Below, one piece after another: positions 36,603 to 46,264 of a stretch of 64,000 bases of DNA. The notes below the pieces were generated by a model. It saw only the letters and a program-made list of their open reading frames with translations. It made no database searches and was not told where the DNA came from. Every line of letters begins with the position of its first letter. Within the stretch, counting starts at the first letter, position 1. Origin of the DNA: Porphyromonas pogonae (lineage in GTDB: Bacteria; Bacteroidota; Bacteroidia; Bacteroidales; Porphyromonadaceae); NCBI RefSeq assembly GCF_036320655.1, contig NZ_CP143258.1, positions 186,001 to 250,000 on the forward strand. The letters run 5' to 3'. The position numbers and the translations under genes are program-made.

Positions 36603-37116
36603 AATATGAAATAAGTCTTCCTCTTTAGGGCAATCGCATCAAATTTAGGCCGTTAAGGCATTTTATTGATAATCAAACCCTAATCTTCGGGCAAAAGCCC
36701 TCGCAATGACGGTGAGCGATAAACGTACTACTGCCAAAGTAACCACGACCCCACCCGTCATTGCGAGCCGAAGGCGAAGCAACCCGGAAAAAATTGAAAT
36801 ATTTGTATCCCCTTATCTATCATAGAAAAATCGGGAGTATGACATTTTTTGACAAAAAATTTATCAAAAATCATCCTCAAAGAGAATATTTATTATATTT
36901 ACAGCACTTGCAGTAAAGAATCAAACGGTGATTAGCTGAGATAAAAGATTGGTAATAAATTGGATCATATTAGCATAGGCCACTCTTGATATCTTTATAG
37001 TTATCTCTCTCCTTTTTCTATTTACCATGAATATACTTGTATTATATCCCGAGATTAGATTATTGCTTTTTTGATTCATCCCATTATCGGTTCGACTTGC
37101 TCTAAAATTTAGCAGG
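36603..37116. other. Intergenic region before the AraC-type regulator
   Basis: It contains an inverted repeat, CTCGCAATGACGG (36700-36712) and CCGTCATTGCGAG (36755-36767), followed by CCGAAGGCGAAGCAACCC. This CGTCATTGCGAG motif is typical of dispersed intergenic repeats in several Bacteroidetes. The remainder is A+T-rich with no gene seen. Confidence 0.55.
36700..36767. repeat. Inverted repeat with CGTCATTGCGAG arms
   Basis: Thirteen-base arms separated by 42 bp could form a long hairpin in RNA or serve as a dispersed repeat unit. It is the only copy in the window. Confidence 0.6.
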
Positions 37117-37929
37117 ATGTTACTTGAATTTTATAAAAAATTGAAGGGTGAGTCTTTACGCATCTTAAAAGACTATAATCATGTGATTTTATTTGTCAAC
37201 AAAGGCAAGATCCTTTGTAAGAGTCCTCTGCTTGATGATTACGTCATGGAGCAAAATCAAACAGTACTTATTCCGATCAACACGGAGTTGTCTTTATACA
37301 TATTAGAAGACGCGGATATGATACTGTTTTCATTTTCAGAGATGCCGGATATACGTACAGCTGAGTTTGTTAGTTCTCTGAAAAAATATATTTCCACAGA
37401 CCTTATGATAGGAAATCATCCACCATTCGTGATGGATATGAAAAGGGAATTCGAAGAGTTGTTCGATTTTCTAAAATATATAAGCGAGTCCAAGTGGAAA
37501 GCAGATCAGTATATCCATTCACTATTGTTCACAGGCCTTATGTTTATCTATGAGACTGAGCATTCACGCAAAGAAAACGCACTATTCTTTTCACCTCTTA
37601 TAACAACTAAGCATTTCTTTAAAAATCAAGTTCTAGCAAATCAATTCAAAGCCAAAAGTGCTAAAGATCTTGCTGTAATGTGCAATATGCCCTATCATAC
37701 ATTTTGCAGACTATTTCTGCTAGAGTTTAGATCTTCGCCCTATAAGTGGATGCTTCAGGAAAGAAAAAAGAGACTTAGAAGTCTTCTTGAATCAACCGAT
37801 ATGTCTATGCTTGAGATCGCTGAAGAGTTACATTTTTGTTCTATAGCTCATTTGTCTAAGTTTTGCACTAAATATTTTGGAGAGTCACCATCGTCTATTA
37901 GGAAAAACAAACGAAACCCCATTGTTTAA
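37117..37929 (+). CDS. AraC family transcriptional regulator
   Basis: The 270-residue protein has an N-terminal sensory domain (residues about 1-160) resembling a cupin, and a C-terminal double helix-turn-helix: AKDLAVMCNMPYHTFCRLFLLEFRSSPYKWMLQERKKRLRSLLESTDMSMLEIAEELHFCSIAHLSKFCTKYFGESPSSIRKNKR. It lies 252 bp upstream of the fimbrial cluster in the same direction and is the obvious candidate regulator of it (inference from position). The ligand, if any, is unknown. Confidence 0.9.
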   Translation: MLLEFYKKLKGESLRILKDYNHVILFVNKGKILCKSPLLDDYVMEQNQTVLIPINTELSLYILEDADMILFSFSEMPDIRTAEFVSSLKKYISTDLMIGNHPPFVMDMKREFEELFDFLKYISESKWKADQYIHSLLFTGLMFIYETEHSRKENALFFSPLITTKHFFKNQVLANQFKAKSAKDLAVMCNMPYHTFCRLFLLEFRSSPYKWMLQERKKRLRSLLESTDMSMLEIAEELHFCSIAHLSKFCTKYFGESPSSIRKNKRNPIV

Positions 37930-38181
37930 TTTGTAAAAAAAATAGTTTGTAAAGTATAAGTTTTTTGCTTGTATGCGTATCTAATTTTACCCCCATAAAC
38001 ATAGTGAGTTATTTCAGTTATTTTTTTTAAGATTCTTTATTGCAAGTAATGAGTTTTAAATATTTGATTAATTAATACTGTAGGCTTTCATTTTTTCATC
38101 TAAAAACACATCTGGGTAAGCAGTTATACCCTTATGTATTTCCCTTACAACAAACCGAATTCAATAATAAAATCATAAAAA

Positions 38182-39687
38182 ATGACAAAAATCAAAATTG
38201 CATTGTACTTACTTAGTGCAATGATTGTTGTTTCGTGTAATAAAGAAACTTCCGATCTTAATAATCTTGAAAAAGGAGAAGGCAAAGGGAATACTTTTGC
38301 CGGCATGACTATCTCTTTTAATAAGTCAGCTTTGAAAGCTGCAGATACGGGCCAAGAAGAGGATGAAGGCACAGAGGCTGAAAAAAAAATTACAACGATC
38401 AATCTTCTTTCAAGTGTAAAGGATCAGTCATGGACTCTGGGCAATGCTGATGAAGATGGTAAATTTTGGTTGTCTACAGATGTTTATAAAGTAGCTCCAT
38501 GGCTCACTCAATCTGGTGTGCAGACAATGGGATTGATGCTAAATGGGGTTGTTGGATCTTTTGCTGGATTGTCAGCTAATACGGCGGCAAATTACATTTA
38601 TGGAGGTTCTGATGGTCAAGCTGAGCAGGAGCTTAAAACTTTGGCTAATAATGAGGCTCAATCATTTGTTATGACTTCAAAAGTTGCTTCTGAAAATATA
38701 ATTTCAGGAAAGGCTAAAGATGTAGTTAAAAACGGATCTGGCAAATCAGATAATGTATTTCCTTTTGATGCAGAACGTGTTGTTGTAAAGGGAATTGTAA
38801 AAAAAGATGCAAGTCTCATTCAGGATACAAAAGATGGAAAAGGTACATTGGACTTGACTACATTGAAATACGCTCCAGTAAATAGTGCTACAAAGACTTA
38901 TCTTTTTACTAATAATGCGGGAGACCGTCAGATGACAACTCAAAAATATGGTGATTTTAAATCAGCTATTCATAGCTCAACAGTTGCATCGACAGCCAAT
39001 GACGCCAAAACCCAAGGTTTAATCCGCTTAGGGAATATTGGAGATGCAGCAAAAACAGGACTATATACAGCACGAAAAGTTGATGAGAACGCAGCTACAT
39101 CAAAATCAGATGGATTTTATTTCTTTGAAAATTCAGTTTCAGACTTATCTTCTGTAAAAGTTCAAGGCTTTTATCGCTTGGCTTATGCCAAAGTGTATGT
39201 AAAGTACACACCCAAGAAAGTGCTTGTATTAGAAGGTGATAAACTCGTTGAAAAGGATGCATCTTCAGCAGGGTTAGTTGATGGTACATTCTACAAAGGA
39301 CAAACTGATGGACTTATTTATGGAAGTAAAGAGGCTGCTAAGCAGAGTGTAATTGCAAAAGATCAAAAAGTCTATGTATATACAAAAGGAATGTGCGGTT
39401 ACCGAGTTTTGTGGAATCGTATATCAACAGATGCCGGCAAAACTGTCATAAATGCAGATGTTCGTCGTAATAACGTTTACTTATTGACTATTAAAGAAAT
39501 CTTGGGTCTTGGCATGCCTTGGGATTCTTCAGACCCTGAGGATCCCAATTTACCTAAAGATAACACTAACGATGATTCAACGGTAATCCCAGACAATCCT
39601 AATATCGAAAAGCAAGACACTTATATGCGTGTTGAGGCTAAAGTGCTCAAATGGAATGTAATTAAACGTGACGTAACTCTTGAGTAA
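38182..39687 (+). CDS. Mfa1-like major fimbrillin (lipoprotein precursor)
   Basis: The 501-residue protein has a type II signal peptide (YLLSAMIVVSC, Cys about residue 14). An N-terminal prodomain rich in Glu/Lys follows, and the end is of the P. gingivalis Mfa1 type (YMRVEAKVLKWNVIKRDVTLE). The C-terminal region GYRVLWNRISTDAGKTVINADVRRNNVYLLTIKEILGLGMP is also typical. Major fimbrillins of this class are exported as lipoproteins, cleaved by an Arg-specific protease and polymerised by strand exchange. It is the first gene of a five-gene fimbrial cluster. Confidence 0.88.
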   Translation: MTKIKIALYLLSAMIVVSCNKETSDLNNLEKGEGKGNTFAGMTISFNKSALKAADTGQEEDEGTEAEKKITTINLLSSVKDQSWTLGNADEDGKFWLSTDVYKVAPWLTQSGVQTMGLMLNGVVGSFAGLSANTAANYIYGGSDGQAEQELKTLANNEAQSFVMTSKVASENIISGKAKDVVKNGSGKSDNVFPFDAERVVVKGIVKKDASLIQDTKDGKGTLDLTTLKYAPVNSATKTYLFTNNAGDRQMTTQKYGDFKSAIHSSTVASTANDAKTQGLIRLGNIGDAAKTGLYTARKVDENAATSKSDGFYFFENSVSDLSSVKVQGFYRLAYAKVYVKYTPKKVLVLEGDKLVEKDASSAGLVDGTFYKGQTDGLIYGSKEAAKQSVIAKDQKVYVYTKGMCGYRVLWNRISTDAGKTVINADVRRNNVYLLTIKEILGLGMPWDSSDPEDPNLPKDNTNDDSTVIPDNPNIEKQDTYMRVEAKVLKWNVIKRDVTLE

Positions 39688-39812
39688 TATTTTGGTAAAA
39701 GCAGACTCTCTATTATATTAAATTTTGACCATTTAGATTTGAGTAGGATTATCCTACTCAAATCTTTGGTTATTTCGATTGCAAAGAATCATTTTGTAAA
39801 TCTCAATAAATC

Positions 39813-40775
39813 ATGAAGCGTTTTTTTTCAGTTCTGGGTTCGTTCTTTTTGCTATTAATTATAGCAACTGGATGTTCTTGGATTAAAGATGATTTATCTT
39901 CTTGTCCACAGACTTTACAGTTATACTTCTATAACGAAACTCCATGTGATGGTAAAATACGCCATCCGGAACGTCTTGGTCAAATGAATAAAATCGCATT
40001 GAGCCTTTTTGATCAAAAAGGGCGACTTGTTTTGCGTTATGATGCTTTTAATGTAGTTCATGGAGATAATCCTTATGCCCAGATCTCAACACCTCCTCAA
40101 GGTAAATACACTTTAGTGTGTTGGGGAGTTTCTAATGCTTCTTTTTATTCAATAGAAAATATCATAGATGGTTCGTTGATCGATCAAATGTATTGGACTT
40201 TGAACCCCGAATACAATCCATCTACAGTTCGTTTATCAGAACTTTACTATGGTAGAATTGATAATTTAGAGATAAAAGATCATACCGATCTAGGCTCTAT
40301 TATTGACACTCTTCATATCAATATGAGGCAATTTACCAATGAGCTAAATCTGAAGGTAAAGGGGCTTGATGACTTAAATCATTATACCGCCACCATCACA
40401 GATGATAATGCTGCTTATAACTTCTTAGGAGGATCTATAAAGCGAAATATTGTTTATAAACAATATTTAAATAAAACAGATAGGGAAGAGTATAGATCTG
40501 CTATGTTTTCACTGTTGAAGCTAGATCGGGAGTCTCGCCATCCTCAACTTGTTATTACTGAAGATAAATCAGGAAAAATATTGTACAAGCAAAGTGTGAT
40601 GACAATTATTGATGCTGTGGCTCTATATGGAAATGCAGAGCCAATTAATTTTGAGTGTGAGCATGTTTTTGACTTATCGTTGGATCTTGAAAAAAAGTCT
40701 GATGGGACATATATGCTTATTGGAATTAAAGTCAATGGATGGAATGTCGTAGTGCGAGATGTAATACTTGGTTAA
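39813..40775 (+). CDS. FimB/Mfa2 family fimbrial anchor protein
   Basis: The 320-residue lipoprotein (LLLIIATGC lipobox) has the Mfa2/FimB features: DDLSSCPQTLQLYFYNETPCDG, LSLFDQKGRLV, YTLVCWGVSN, LSELYYG, TNELNLKVKGL and the terminal IGIKVNGWNVVVRDVILG. In P. gingivalis Mfa2 anchors the fimbria in the outer membrane and limits its length. Position right after the major fimbrillin agrees. Confidence 0.9.
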   Translation: MKRFFSVLGSFFLLLIIATGCSWIKDDLSSCPQTLQLYFYNETPCDGKIRHPERLGQMNKIALSLFDQKGRLVLRYDAFNVVHGDNPYAQISTPPQGKYTLVCWGVSNASFYSIENIIDGSLIDQMYWTLNPEYNPSTVRLSELYYGRIDNLEIKDHTDLGSIIDTLHINMRQFTNELNLKVKGLDDLNHYTATITDDNAAYNFLGGSIKRNIVYKQYLNKTDREEYRSAMFSLLKLDRESRHPQLVITEDKSGKILYKQSVMTIIDAVALYGNAEPINFECEHVFDLSLDLEKKSDGTYMLIGIKVNGWNVVVRDVILG

Positions 40776-40786
40776 ACGTAAAAATA

Positions 40787-41992
40787 ATGTTGTATCAAAA
40801 ATCTAATTCATCTTTATTTTTCAATGTTGTATTTACAACTTTGTTCATCTTTCTTTTTCTATCAAGTTGTAAAAAAGATCGTGAGATTGATTTTCATGAT
40901 AAAGCTTTAGTTCGCATCCAAACAAGCTTGTCCCTGCCTGAATTAAGAGCCTCCCAAACAGGTGCTGTAAATGGTGATAATCCACAGGCTCCCACAGAAG
41001 AGGATGGCTCAGGTAATGAGCGCTATATCGGGCGTGTTCGTGTTTTGGTTTTTAATGGAGAGAATATTGTAAAAAATATAGTATACAGAATTCCTGGAGC
41101 AGGATTGGAGGGAAATGAGAAATTTTTTGCTTATAAAAACAATGACGTTTCCATTATTCAAATGGATATGGAGCTTCCTTCTGGAGATTATGAATTTATT
41201 CTTATTGCCAATGAAGACCCTACCGGCTTTGCTCCATTAAACCTTGATCGGGTAACGACCAAAAGACAGCTGATCGATGGTGATACGGGAAATGGTATTA
41301 ATACTGCTAGTATTCAAAATGATATTTTAAGAGAGCTAATACTCAACGAAAGAGTTACGAATAAAAAACTCGGTTTAATGATGATTGGGCGACAATATTT
41401 TAGGGTAGCTCCGGGAGGAACGCCATCGTCCCCTACAATTCTTAATCCTGTTATTTGGCTTAAACGTACAGTTTCTAAAGTGGAGTTAACACTTAAAAAT
41501 ACTCAGGCAAACGGTACAATTTATCCTAACACGCAATACATGACTTTTAAGCGTGCTGAATTAATTAAAGGAAATGAAGTTTATAATTTAATTGAAGAAA
41601 ATCAAACGCCTGTAACACATGAAGAATATTTGACTACTGGTGGAGCATATCCAAATTCATATAATCAAGATATCTCACATACGCAGGGTTCGATTTTCAA
41701 TGCGACACAAGTTTTATCCGCTTTTATTGTTGAGCGTAAGAATGTAATAGAATCAGCAGCTACTATTCTGAAAATTGTTGTTGATAATGATGGAACGGAA
41801 AGAGTATTTATACTGCCTTTATATCAAATGTCAAACGGAATTAAAGATTATAATATTTATAGAAACTCGATATATCGTATCAATGGAACACTCATTGGTT
41901 CAGAAATAAAATTTGAAACTTCTGTTTTAGTATCTGCTTGGAGTATGGCAGATCCGATTAATATAACTATCAATGAAGGAGATTTAAAATAA
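40787..41992 (+). CDS. Fimbrial accessory lipoprotein (Mfa3/Mfa4-like)
   Basis: The 401-residue lipoprotein has a signal peptide ending FLFLSSC. It then has a fimbrillin-like beta-sandwich pattern: RVRVLVFNGENIVKNIVYRIP, SGDYEFILIANEDP, WLKRTVSKVELTLKN, YRNSIYRINGTLIGSEIKFETSVLVSAWSMADPINI. The last segment is the usual fimbrillin ending. It follows the Mfa2-like gene after 11 bp and overlaps the next gene by one base (TAATG), so they are translationally coupled. Its exact Mfa counterpart cannot be decided by eye. Confidence 0.82.
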   Translation: MLYQKSNSSLFFNVVFTTLFIFLFLSSCKKDREIDFHDKALVRIQTSLSLPELRASQTGAVNGDNPQAPTEEDGSGNERYIGRVRVLVFNGENIVKNIVYRIPGAGLEGNEKFFAYKNNDVSIIQMDMELPSGDYEFILIANEDPTGFAPLNLDRVTTKRQLIDGDTGNGINTASIQNDILRELILNERVTNKKLGLMMIGRQYFRVAPGGTPSSPTILNPVIWLKRTVSKVELTLKNTQANGTIYPNTQYMTFKRAELIKGNEVYNLIEENQTPVTHEEYLTTGGAYPNSYNQDISHTQGSIFNATQVLSAFIVERKNVIESAATILKIVVDNDGTERVFILPLYQMSNGIKDYNIYRNSIYRINGTLIGSEIKFETSVLVSAWSMADPINITINEGDLK

Positions 41993-43062
41993 TGAAAAGA
42001 TTTCAGGATAATATTATATTTACCGGCCTTATTGTTTTATCTGTTGTTTGTATTTTTATTATCGCTTCATGCATTAAACAGATACCTTTTAATAAAGTTG
42101 AGGACGTTAATTCGGGAGACATTCCCATTCCGGTAAGAGTATTTCGTACGCAAGGTAATACTCCAAGCATTAATACTGATGTTGATAAAGAGGATGAGGT
42201 TAAATCCTTGCAGGTGGTTACGGATAATCCATTCACAGATAAGTCATATTATACTACTGAAGTTCAGTCTTCGTCTGCCAAGATATCAATAAATCCTTAT
42301 GTTGGGACACGTTCTGTAGTATTTATAGCTAATTTACCTCAAAATACAACTTATAGTTTGAGCTCTTTAAATGTAGATAAAGTTCCTACATTGGAGAATA
42401 TTCGACCTCCTTTTGTAATGACTCAACGTCATTCCTTTTTAGCATTAGTAAAGAATGCTGGTGCAGGATTTCATCTTGAGGATCAGATCCCAAATATTTC
42501 TCCCACTACTCTTGATGGAATTGTTTTAGAAAGAGTTATATCTCGGCTTGATCTCAAAATTTCATCTCCCAGTCCTTTAACATCCGCTGCTCAGCAAATA
42601 AGAGTTGACAAAATAGAGGTACTAAATATTCCTAAATATATAGAACTGACAGCAGGTTCTGTAGGAACAACAGATTATCTTACAGATTCAGAGATATCTT
42701 CAGCATCTGAAAGTATAAAAAAGAATTTTATTCGCTCTCTTGAGACTATTTCTTATCCAAATGCTGGGGATAATTGGGAATATACTTTTGATAGAATCTA
42801 TTTACCTCAAAATAAAGCAGCAAATCAAGATACGGAGACTAAAATCAAGATAACTATGAGCAAAGCAAATGCCCCAGCAGAGAAGAAAACATACCTATTA
42901 TCCGTATGTGAAAGATTAAGCACCGGCGCTTGGCGTGTGGGGCGTAATAGGTATTATAAAATAAATATTACTGTTAATGGATGGGAATATCTTGATCTTA
43001 GTATTTCTTATTTGACTCAACCTTGGGATAATAAGGCTATATCCTTACCTCCTTTTGACTAA
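41992..43062 (+). CDS. Fimbrial accessory lipoprotein
   Basis: The 356-residue lipoprotein (FIIASC lipobox) has the fold landmarks RSVVFIANLPQNTTYSLSSL, LERVISRLDLKISSPSPL, RYYKINITVNGWEYLDLSISYLTQPWDNK. It belongs to the same fimbrillin superfamily as its neighbours and probably takes part in the tip or shaft. Start and stop codons overlap or abut both neighbours, which indicates one transcript. Confidence 0.8.
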   Translation: MKRFQDNIIFTGLIVLSVVCIFIIASCIKQIPFNKVEDVNSGDIPIPVRVFRTQGNTPSINTDVDKEDEVKSLQVVTDNPFTDKSYYTTEVQSSSAKISINPYVGTRSVVFIANLPQNTTYSLSSLNVDKVPTLENIRPPFVMTQRHSFLALVKNAGAGFHLEDQIPNISPTTLDGIVLERVISRLDLKISSPSPLTSAAQQIRVDKIEVLNIPKYIELTAGSVGTTDYLTDSEISSASESIKKNFIRSLETISYPNAGDNWEYTFDRIYLPQNKAANQDTETKIKITMSKANAPAEKKTYLLSVCERLSTGAWRVGRNRYYKINITVNGWEYLDLSISYLTQPWDNKAISLPPFD

Positions 43063-43084
43063 TCTCATTACAACCCCTTGTTTT

Positions 43085-46000
43085 ATGAAAGTAAAAATTA
43101 ATCGTAACTTATTACATAGTACACTTCAGATCAGCGTAATCTTGTCTTTTTTGTCATGTTTTTTTTCATGCACTGATGACAATCGTGATAATCCCGAATT
43201 AGAGGGACATCATTCTATTATAGAGTTATCTGTAGCTATGGGAGATTTTCCTAAAGAATCAGTTATGCGATCTTCAATTTCACCAGAACAAGAGAATAAG
43301 GTGTGGAATTTATATCTATTTATTTTTAATACAGATGGAACGATTCAAAATCGTCAATTTTTCCCTTATAATCCCTCAACAGATAAATTAGCAGGAGAAG
43401 ATGCTTCCGGGAAAGTTAAATTAAAAACAATATCAGGGAAGAAGAGTATTTATGCGGTGGCTAATATTGGAGAAAAATCTCCTTTAGCTGATATTACCAA
43501 AGAGCAATTGGATGCCATTACTTCTAAACAGGCTCTACAAGATCTTATTATATCATATAGAACGGGTTTTGCTACATTGTCACGTACAGATGGTAAATTG
43601 CTGATGGCAGGTAAAATAGAAGATCACACAATAATACCTGGAATAACTACAAATACTTTAAATATTCCACTCACAAGAGTTTGCTCGAAAGTTAAATTTA
43701 CAGTGAATACAGCCTCAAATGTCAAGTTTACACCAAGAACATGGAGAGTACTCCGAATCCCTAATAAGGTACGGTTGTTTGCTTCAAGTACTGACAAAGT
43801 GGGACTTACTTCTTCTTCTGATTTTTTTGATTCGGAAAAAAAAGAGTTTGAAAGCATTATTAAGCCTGATGGGGGTGTCGAGAATTCGTTTACATTTTAT
43901 CAATATGAGAACAAAAAGCAGAGTAAAAGTATCATCATTGGATCAGGAAGTAATCCGACTGCTGATGCTTTTTACAAAAGAGAGAAGCAAGATAAAACAT
44001 CAACAGGAATAAATGGGAATGTTACTAATGGAGCCTTTACTTATGCTGACCTTAACGCCACGTATGTTCAAATCGAAGGAAGTCTTGAAATACAGAATGG
44101 ATCAACACGAATTAATGCTCAAGTAACATATACTATTCATTTAGGATATGTTGATGCAAATGCCAATGATTTTGATTGTAAGAGGAATACTTATTATAAT
44201 TACACTGTAACGATTAATGGAATTGAGAATATAAAAGTTGAAGCTATGGCAACTTCAGCCGATATTGAACCCAATCCAGGAGCAGAGGGGAGTAGTGTTG
44301 TGAGAAGTACTAATAATCTGAGTTTCGACGCGCATTATGCGACTACATGGGTGCGTATTGCTAGATCTGTTGCTACGTTAGCCAACCCTTATTATGTAAA
44401 CACACCGTTTGAGAGACATGGAGTCAAAGATATCAATTGGATCAAATTTGTTAAAAATCCTGTTGGAAACAATCAATCTATTACAACTTATCCGGGAGAA
44501 TCAAGTTCTTCATTAATGAATCCTCAACAAATGATAGAGCGACTTAAGCAAGCCCATACATCTAATGAAGCGAATTTTTTTGTTCGAGAATCCGATGGAC
44601 TTGACTATACCTATTTTACTGTATTTTTAAATGAATTTTATTACGATAAGGATCCTTTAAATCCATCAGCTGTTAGTGATCCTTCGTTATGGAAAAAATT
44701 TGTAAACCAACCTGCACGAGAATTTGTTATGGCTCAAGATTATTATTTGAGCAAGGACGGGAAGTCTTCTTTTGCTGATAATGCCCTTTTGATACGACAA
44801 GAGTCAATTAAAACAACCTATGATCTTTCATCTTCTAAAGCTGTTGGGTTTGAAGTTATGGACGAAAACTGGGGACGAAGTTATACGATTGAGTCCGGTA
44901 GTAACAAGGCGAATACAGATCCCTTAGATGGGTGGAAAAATTCAGCTCTTGATTGGGAATTGGCAATAGGTGATCCCCGAACGGCAACTTGGACGCAGGA
45001 TAATAATCATCGCTGGAGTAATTTTGTAAATTTAAATGCCATTGTTTCTCAGAATAATTATGGTTGGGGTACTTATCAATTAATAACTAATGGAGTAACT
45101 AATCCCAAAACATCTACGTCTAATACTGCTCGATATGCCTGTTTAGCTCGTAATAGAGATTTGAATGGTAATGGTTATATTGATAAGGATGAACTACGTT
45201 GGTACCTTCCTGCAGTTGAGCAGTTGGTGAATGTTTGGATCGGCTCTAGTGCCATTGGTGTTGATGATCAGCTTTATCGTACTTCTCAATATTACAGCCA
45301 ATTGAATCGCCCTCTATATGTCTTGTATTTTAGCAGTACTTCATGGGATAATACTTCACGTAGTAATCCCACAATTCTTTGGTCCAAGGAGGGTACATCT
45401 ACGAGTGCAATAGCGGGCCCTGCTGTAGGAAACTGGTTTCCTGGTGGATATAATTTAGGTTATGATAAATTTTATACTCGATGTATGAGGAATCTTGGTA
45501 ACTCTGATCCGTCTGTGCAACCTGCCTCTACAGTAAAATGGGATGTAACAAATCGGATTATAAGTCTTATTGAAACAGTAGATAAATTATATTCGGGCGC
45601 ATATCGAAATACAGATGTAGATTTTATGACAACAGAGCTACCTTCCCATACCGAGCGATCTCCTCAAAATATCCCTGCGAAAAGGTTTAAAGTTGCAAAT
45701 AAATATTTGGGAGAGCAGAATGGTGGTGCTCCATGGGTTTTGTCATGGAATGCATTGCGAGCAACCACAACACCGGTTCAAAGTTGTAATAAAGATTATT
45801 ACGAAAAATCCGATCAATCTGATAAAGGTAAATGGCGAGTACCAAATCAAAGAGAATTACAGTTGATGTCCAGAACTAAAGTTATTGGTTCAAGTGCTGC
45901 TGATGAATCTACATTTATCTGGTCAGCAACAGGTTATACGTATAGTTTGTCTCTTGATCCTCCCATGCCAGGATATACCGGAGGAAATAGAGATAGAGCT

Positions 46001-46096
46001 CTTCGAGGTTCAAATAAAATGTTAACGGCTTTAGAAAAGACAGAGAGCCTCAAAGTTAGATGTGTGAGGGATTTGAAGTCAAATCAATTAGAATAA
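43085..46096 (+). CDS. Large fimbrial tip-type lipoprotein
   Basis: The 1003-residue lipoprotein has a signal peptide ending FLSCFFSC. The N-terminal half is fimbrillin-like (KVWNLYLFIFNTDGTIQNRQFFPYN, then IPLTRVCSKVKFTVN, then YYNYTVTINGIENIKVEA). The C-terminal half carries ARNRDLNGNGYIDKDELRWYLPAVEQLVNVWIG, an EF-hand-like Asp/Asn/Gly loop at about residue 690, and GKWRVPNQRELQLMSRTKV at about 915. It ends LKVRCVRDL. This architecture is that of Bacteroidetes fimbrial tip proteins (DUF4906-type). No von Willebrand A domain, as in P. gingivalis Mfa5, was recognised. It closes the fimbrial operon. Confidence 0.82.
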   Translation: MKVKINRNLLHSTLQISVILSFLSCFFSCTDDNRDNPELEGHHSIIELSVAMGDFPKESVMRSSISPEQENKVWNLYLFIFNTDGTIQNRQFFPYNPSTDKLAGEDASGKVKLKTISGKKSIYAVANIGEKSPLADITKEQLDAITSKQALQDLIISYRTGFATLSRTDGKLLMAGKIEDHTIIPGITTNTLNIPLTRVCSKVKFTVNTASNVKFTPRTWRVLRIPNKVRLFASSTDKVGLTSSSDFFDSEKKEFESIIKPDGGVENSFTFYQYENKKQSKSIIIGSGSNPTADAFYKREKQDKTSTGINGNVTNGAFTYADLNATYVQIEGSLEIQNGSTRINAQVTYTIHLGYVDANANDFDCKRNTYYNYTVTINGIENIKVEAMATSADIEPNPGAEGSSVVRSTNNLSFDAHYATTWVRIARSVATLANPYYVNTPFERHGVKDINWIKFVKNPVGNNQSITTYPGESSSSLMNPQQMIERLKQAHTSNEANFFVRESDGLDYTYFTVFLNEFYYDKDPLNPSAVSDPSLWKKFVNQPAREFVMAQDYYLSKDGKSSFADNALLIRQESIKTTYDLSSSKAVGFEVMDENWGRSYTIESGSNKANTDPLDGWKNSALDWELAIGDPRTATWTQDNNHRWSNFVNLNAIVSQNNYGWGTYQLITNGVTNPKTSTSNTARYACLARNRDLNGNGYIDKDELRWYLPAVEQLVNVWIGSSAIGVDDQLYRTSQYYSQLNRPLYVLYFSSTSWDNTSRSNPTILWSKEGTSTSAIAGPAVGNWFPGGYNLGYDKFYTRCMRNLGNSDPSVQPASTVKWDVTNRIISLIETVDKLYSGAYRNTDVDFMTTELPSHTERSPQNIPAKRFKVANKYLGEQNGGAPWVLSWNALRATTTPVQSCNKDYYEKSDQSDKGKWRVPNQRELQLMSRTKVIGSSAADESTFIWSATGYTYSLSLDPPMPGYTGGNRDRALRGSNKMLTALEKTESLKVRCVRDLKSNQLE

Positions 46097-46212
46097 TTTT
46101 CTGTTTGGAAAGAATTATCATTAGCTTCATACATACTATAAAATATGGTAATATAAAGCTAATTGCTTTTTAATTAAATTACCAGATTGCTCAGCATTCT
46201 TTTTTAATTGCC

Positions 46213-46220
46213 TATATTTG
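46213..46220 (+). promoter_or_regulatory. Putative -7 box of the rubrerythrin gene
   Basis: TATATTTG matches TAnnTTTG, with TTG about 23 nt upstream, and lies 44 nt before the ATG at 46265. Confidence 0.55.
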
Positions 46221-46264
46221 TAGATAAACGGTTTTTTTATTTATATATCACTTACATACAGGTT

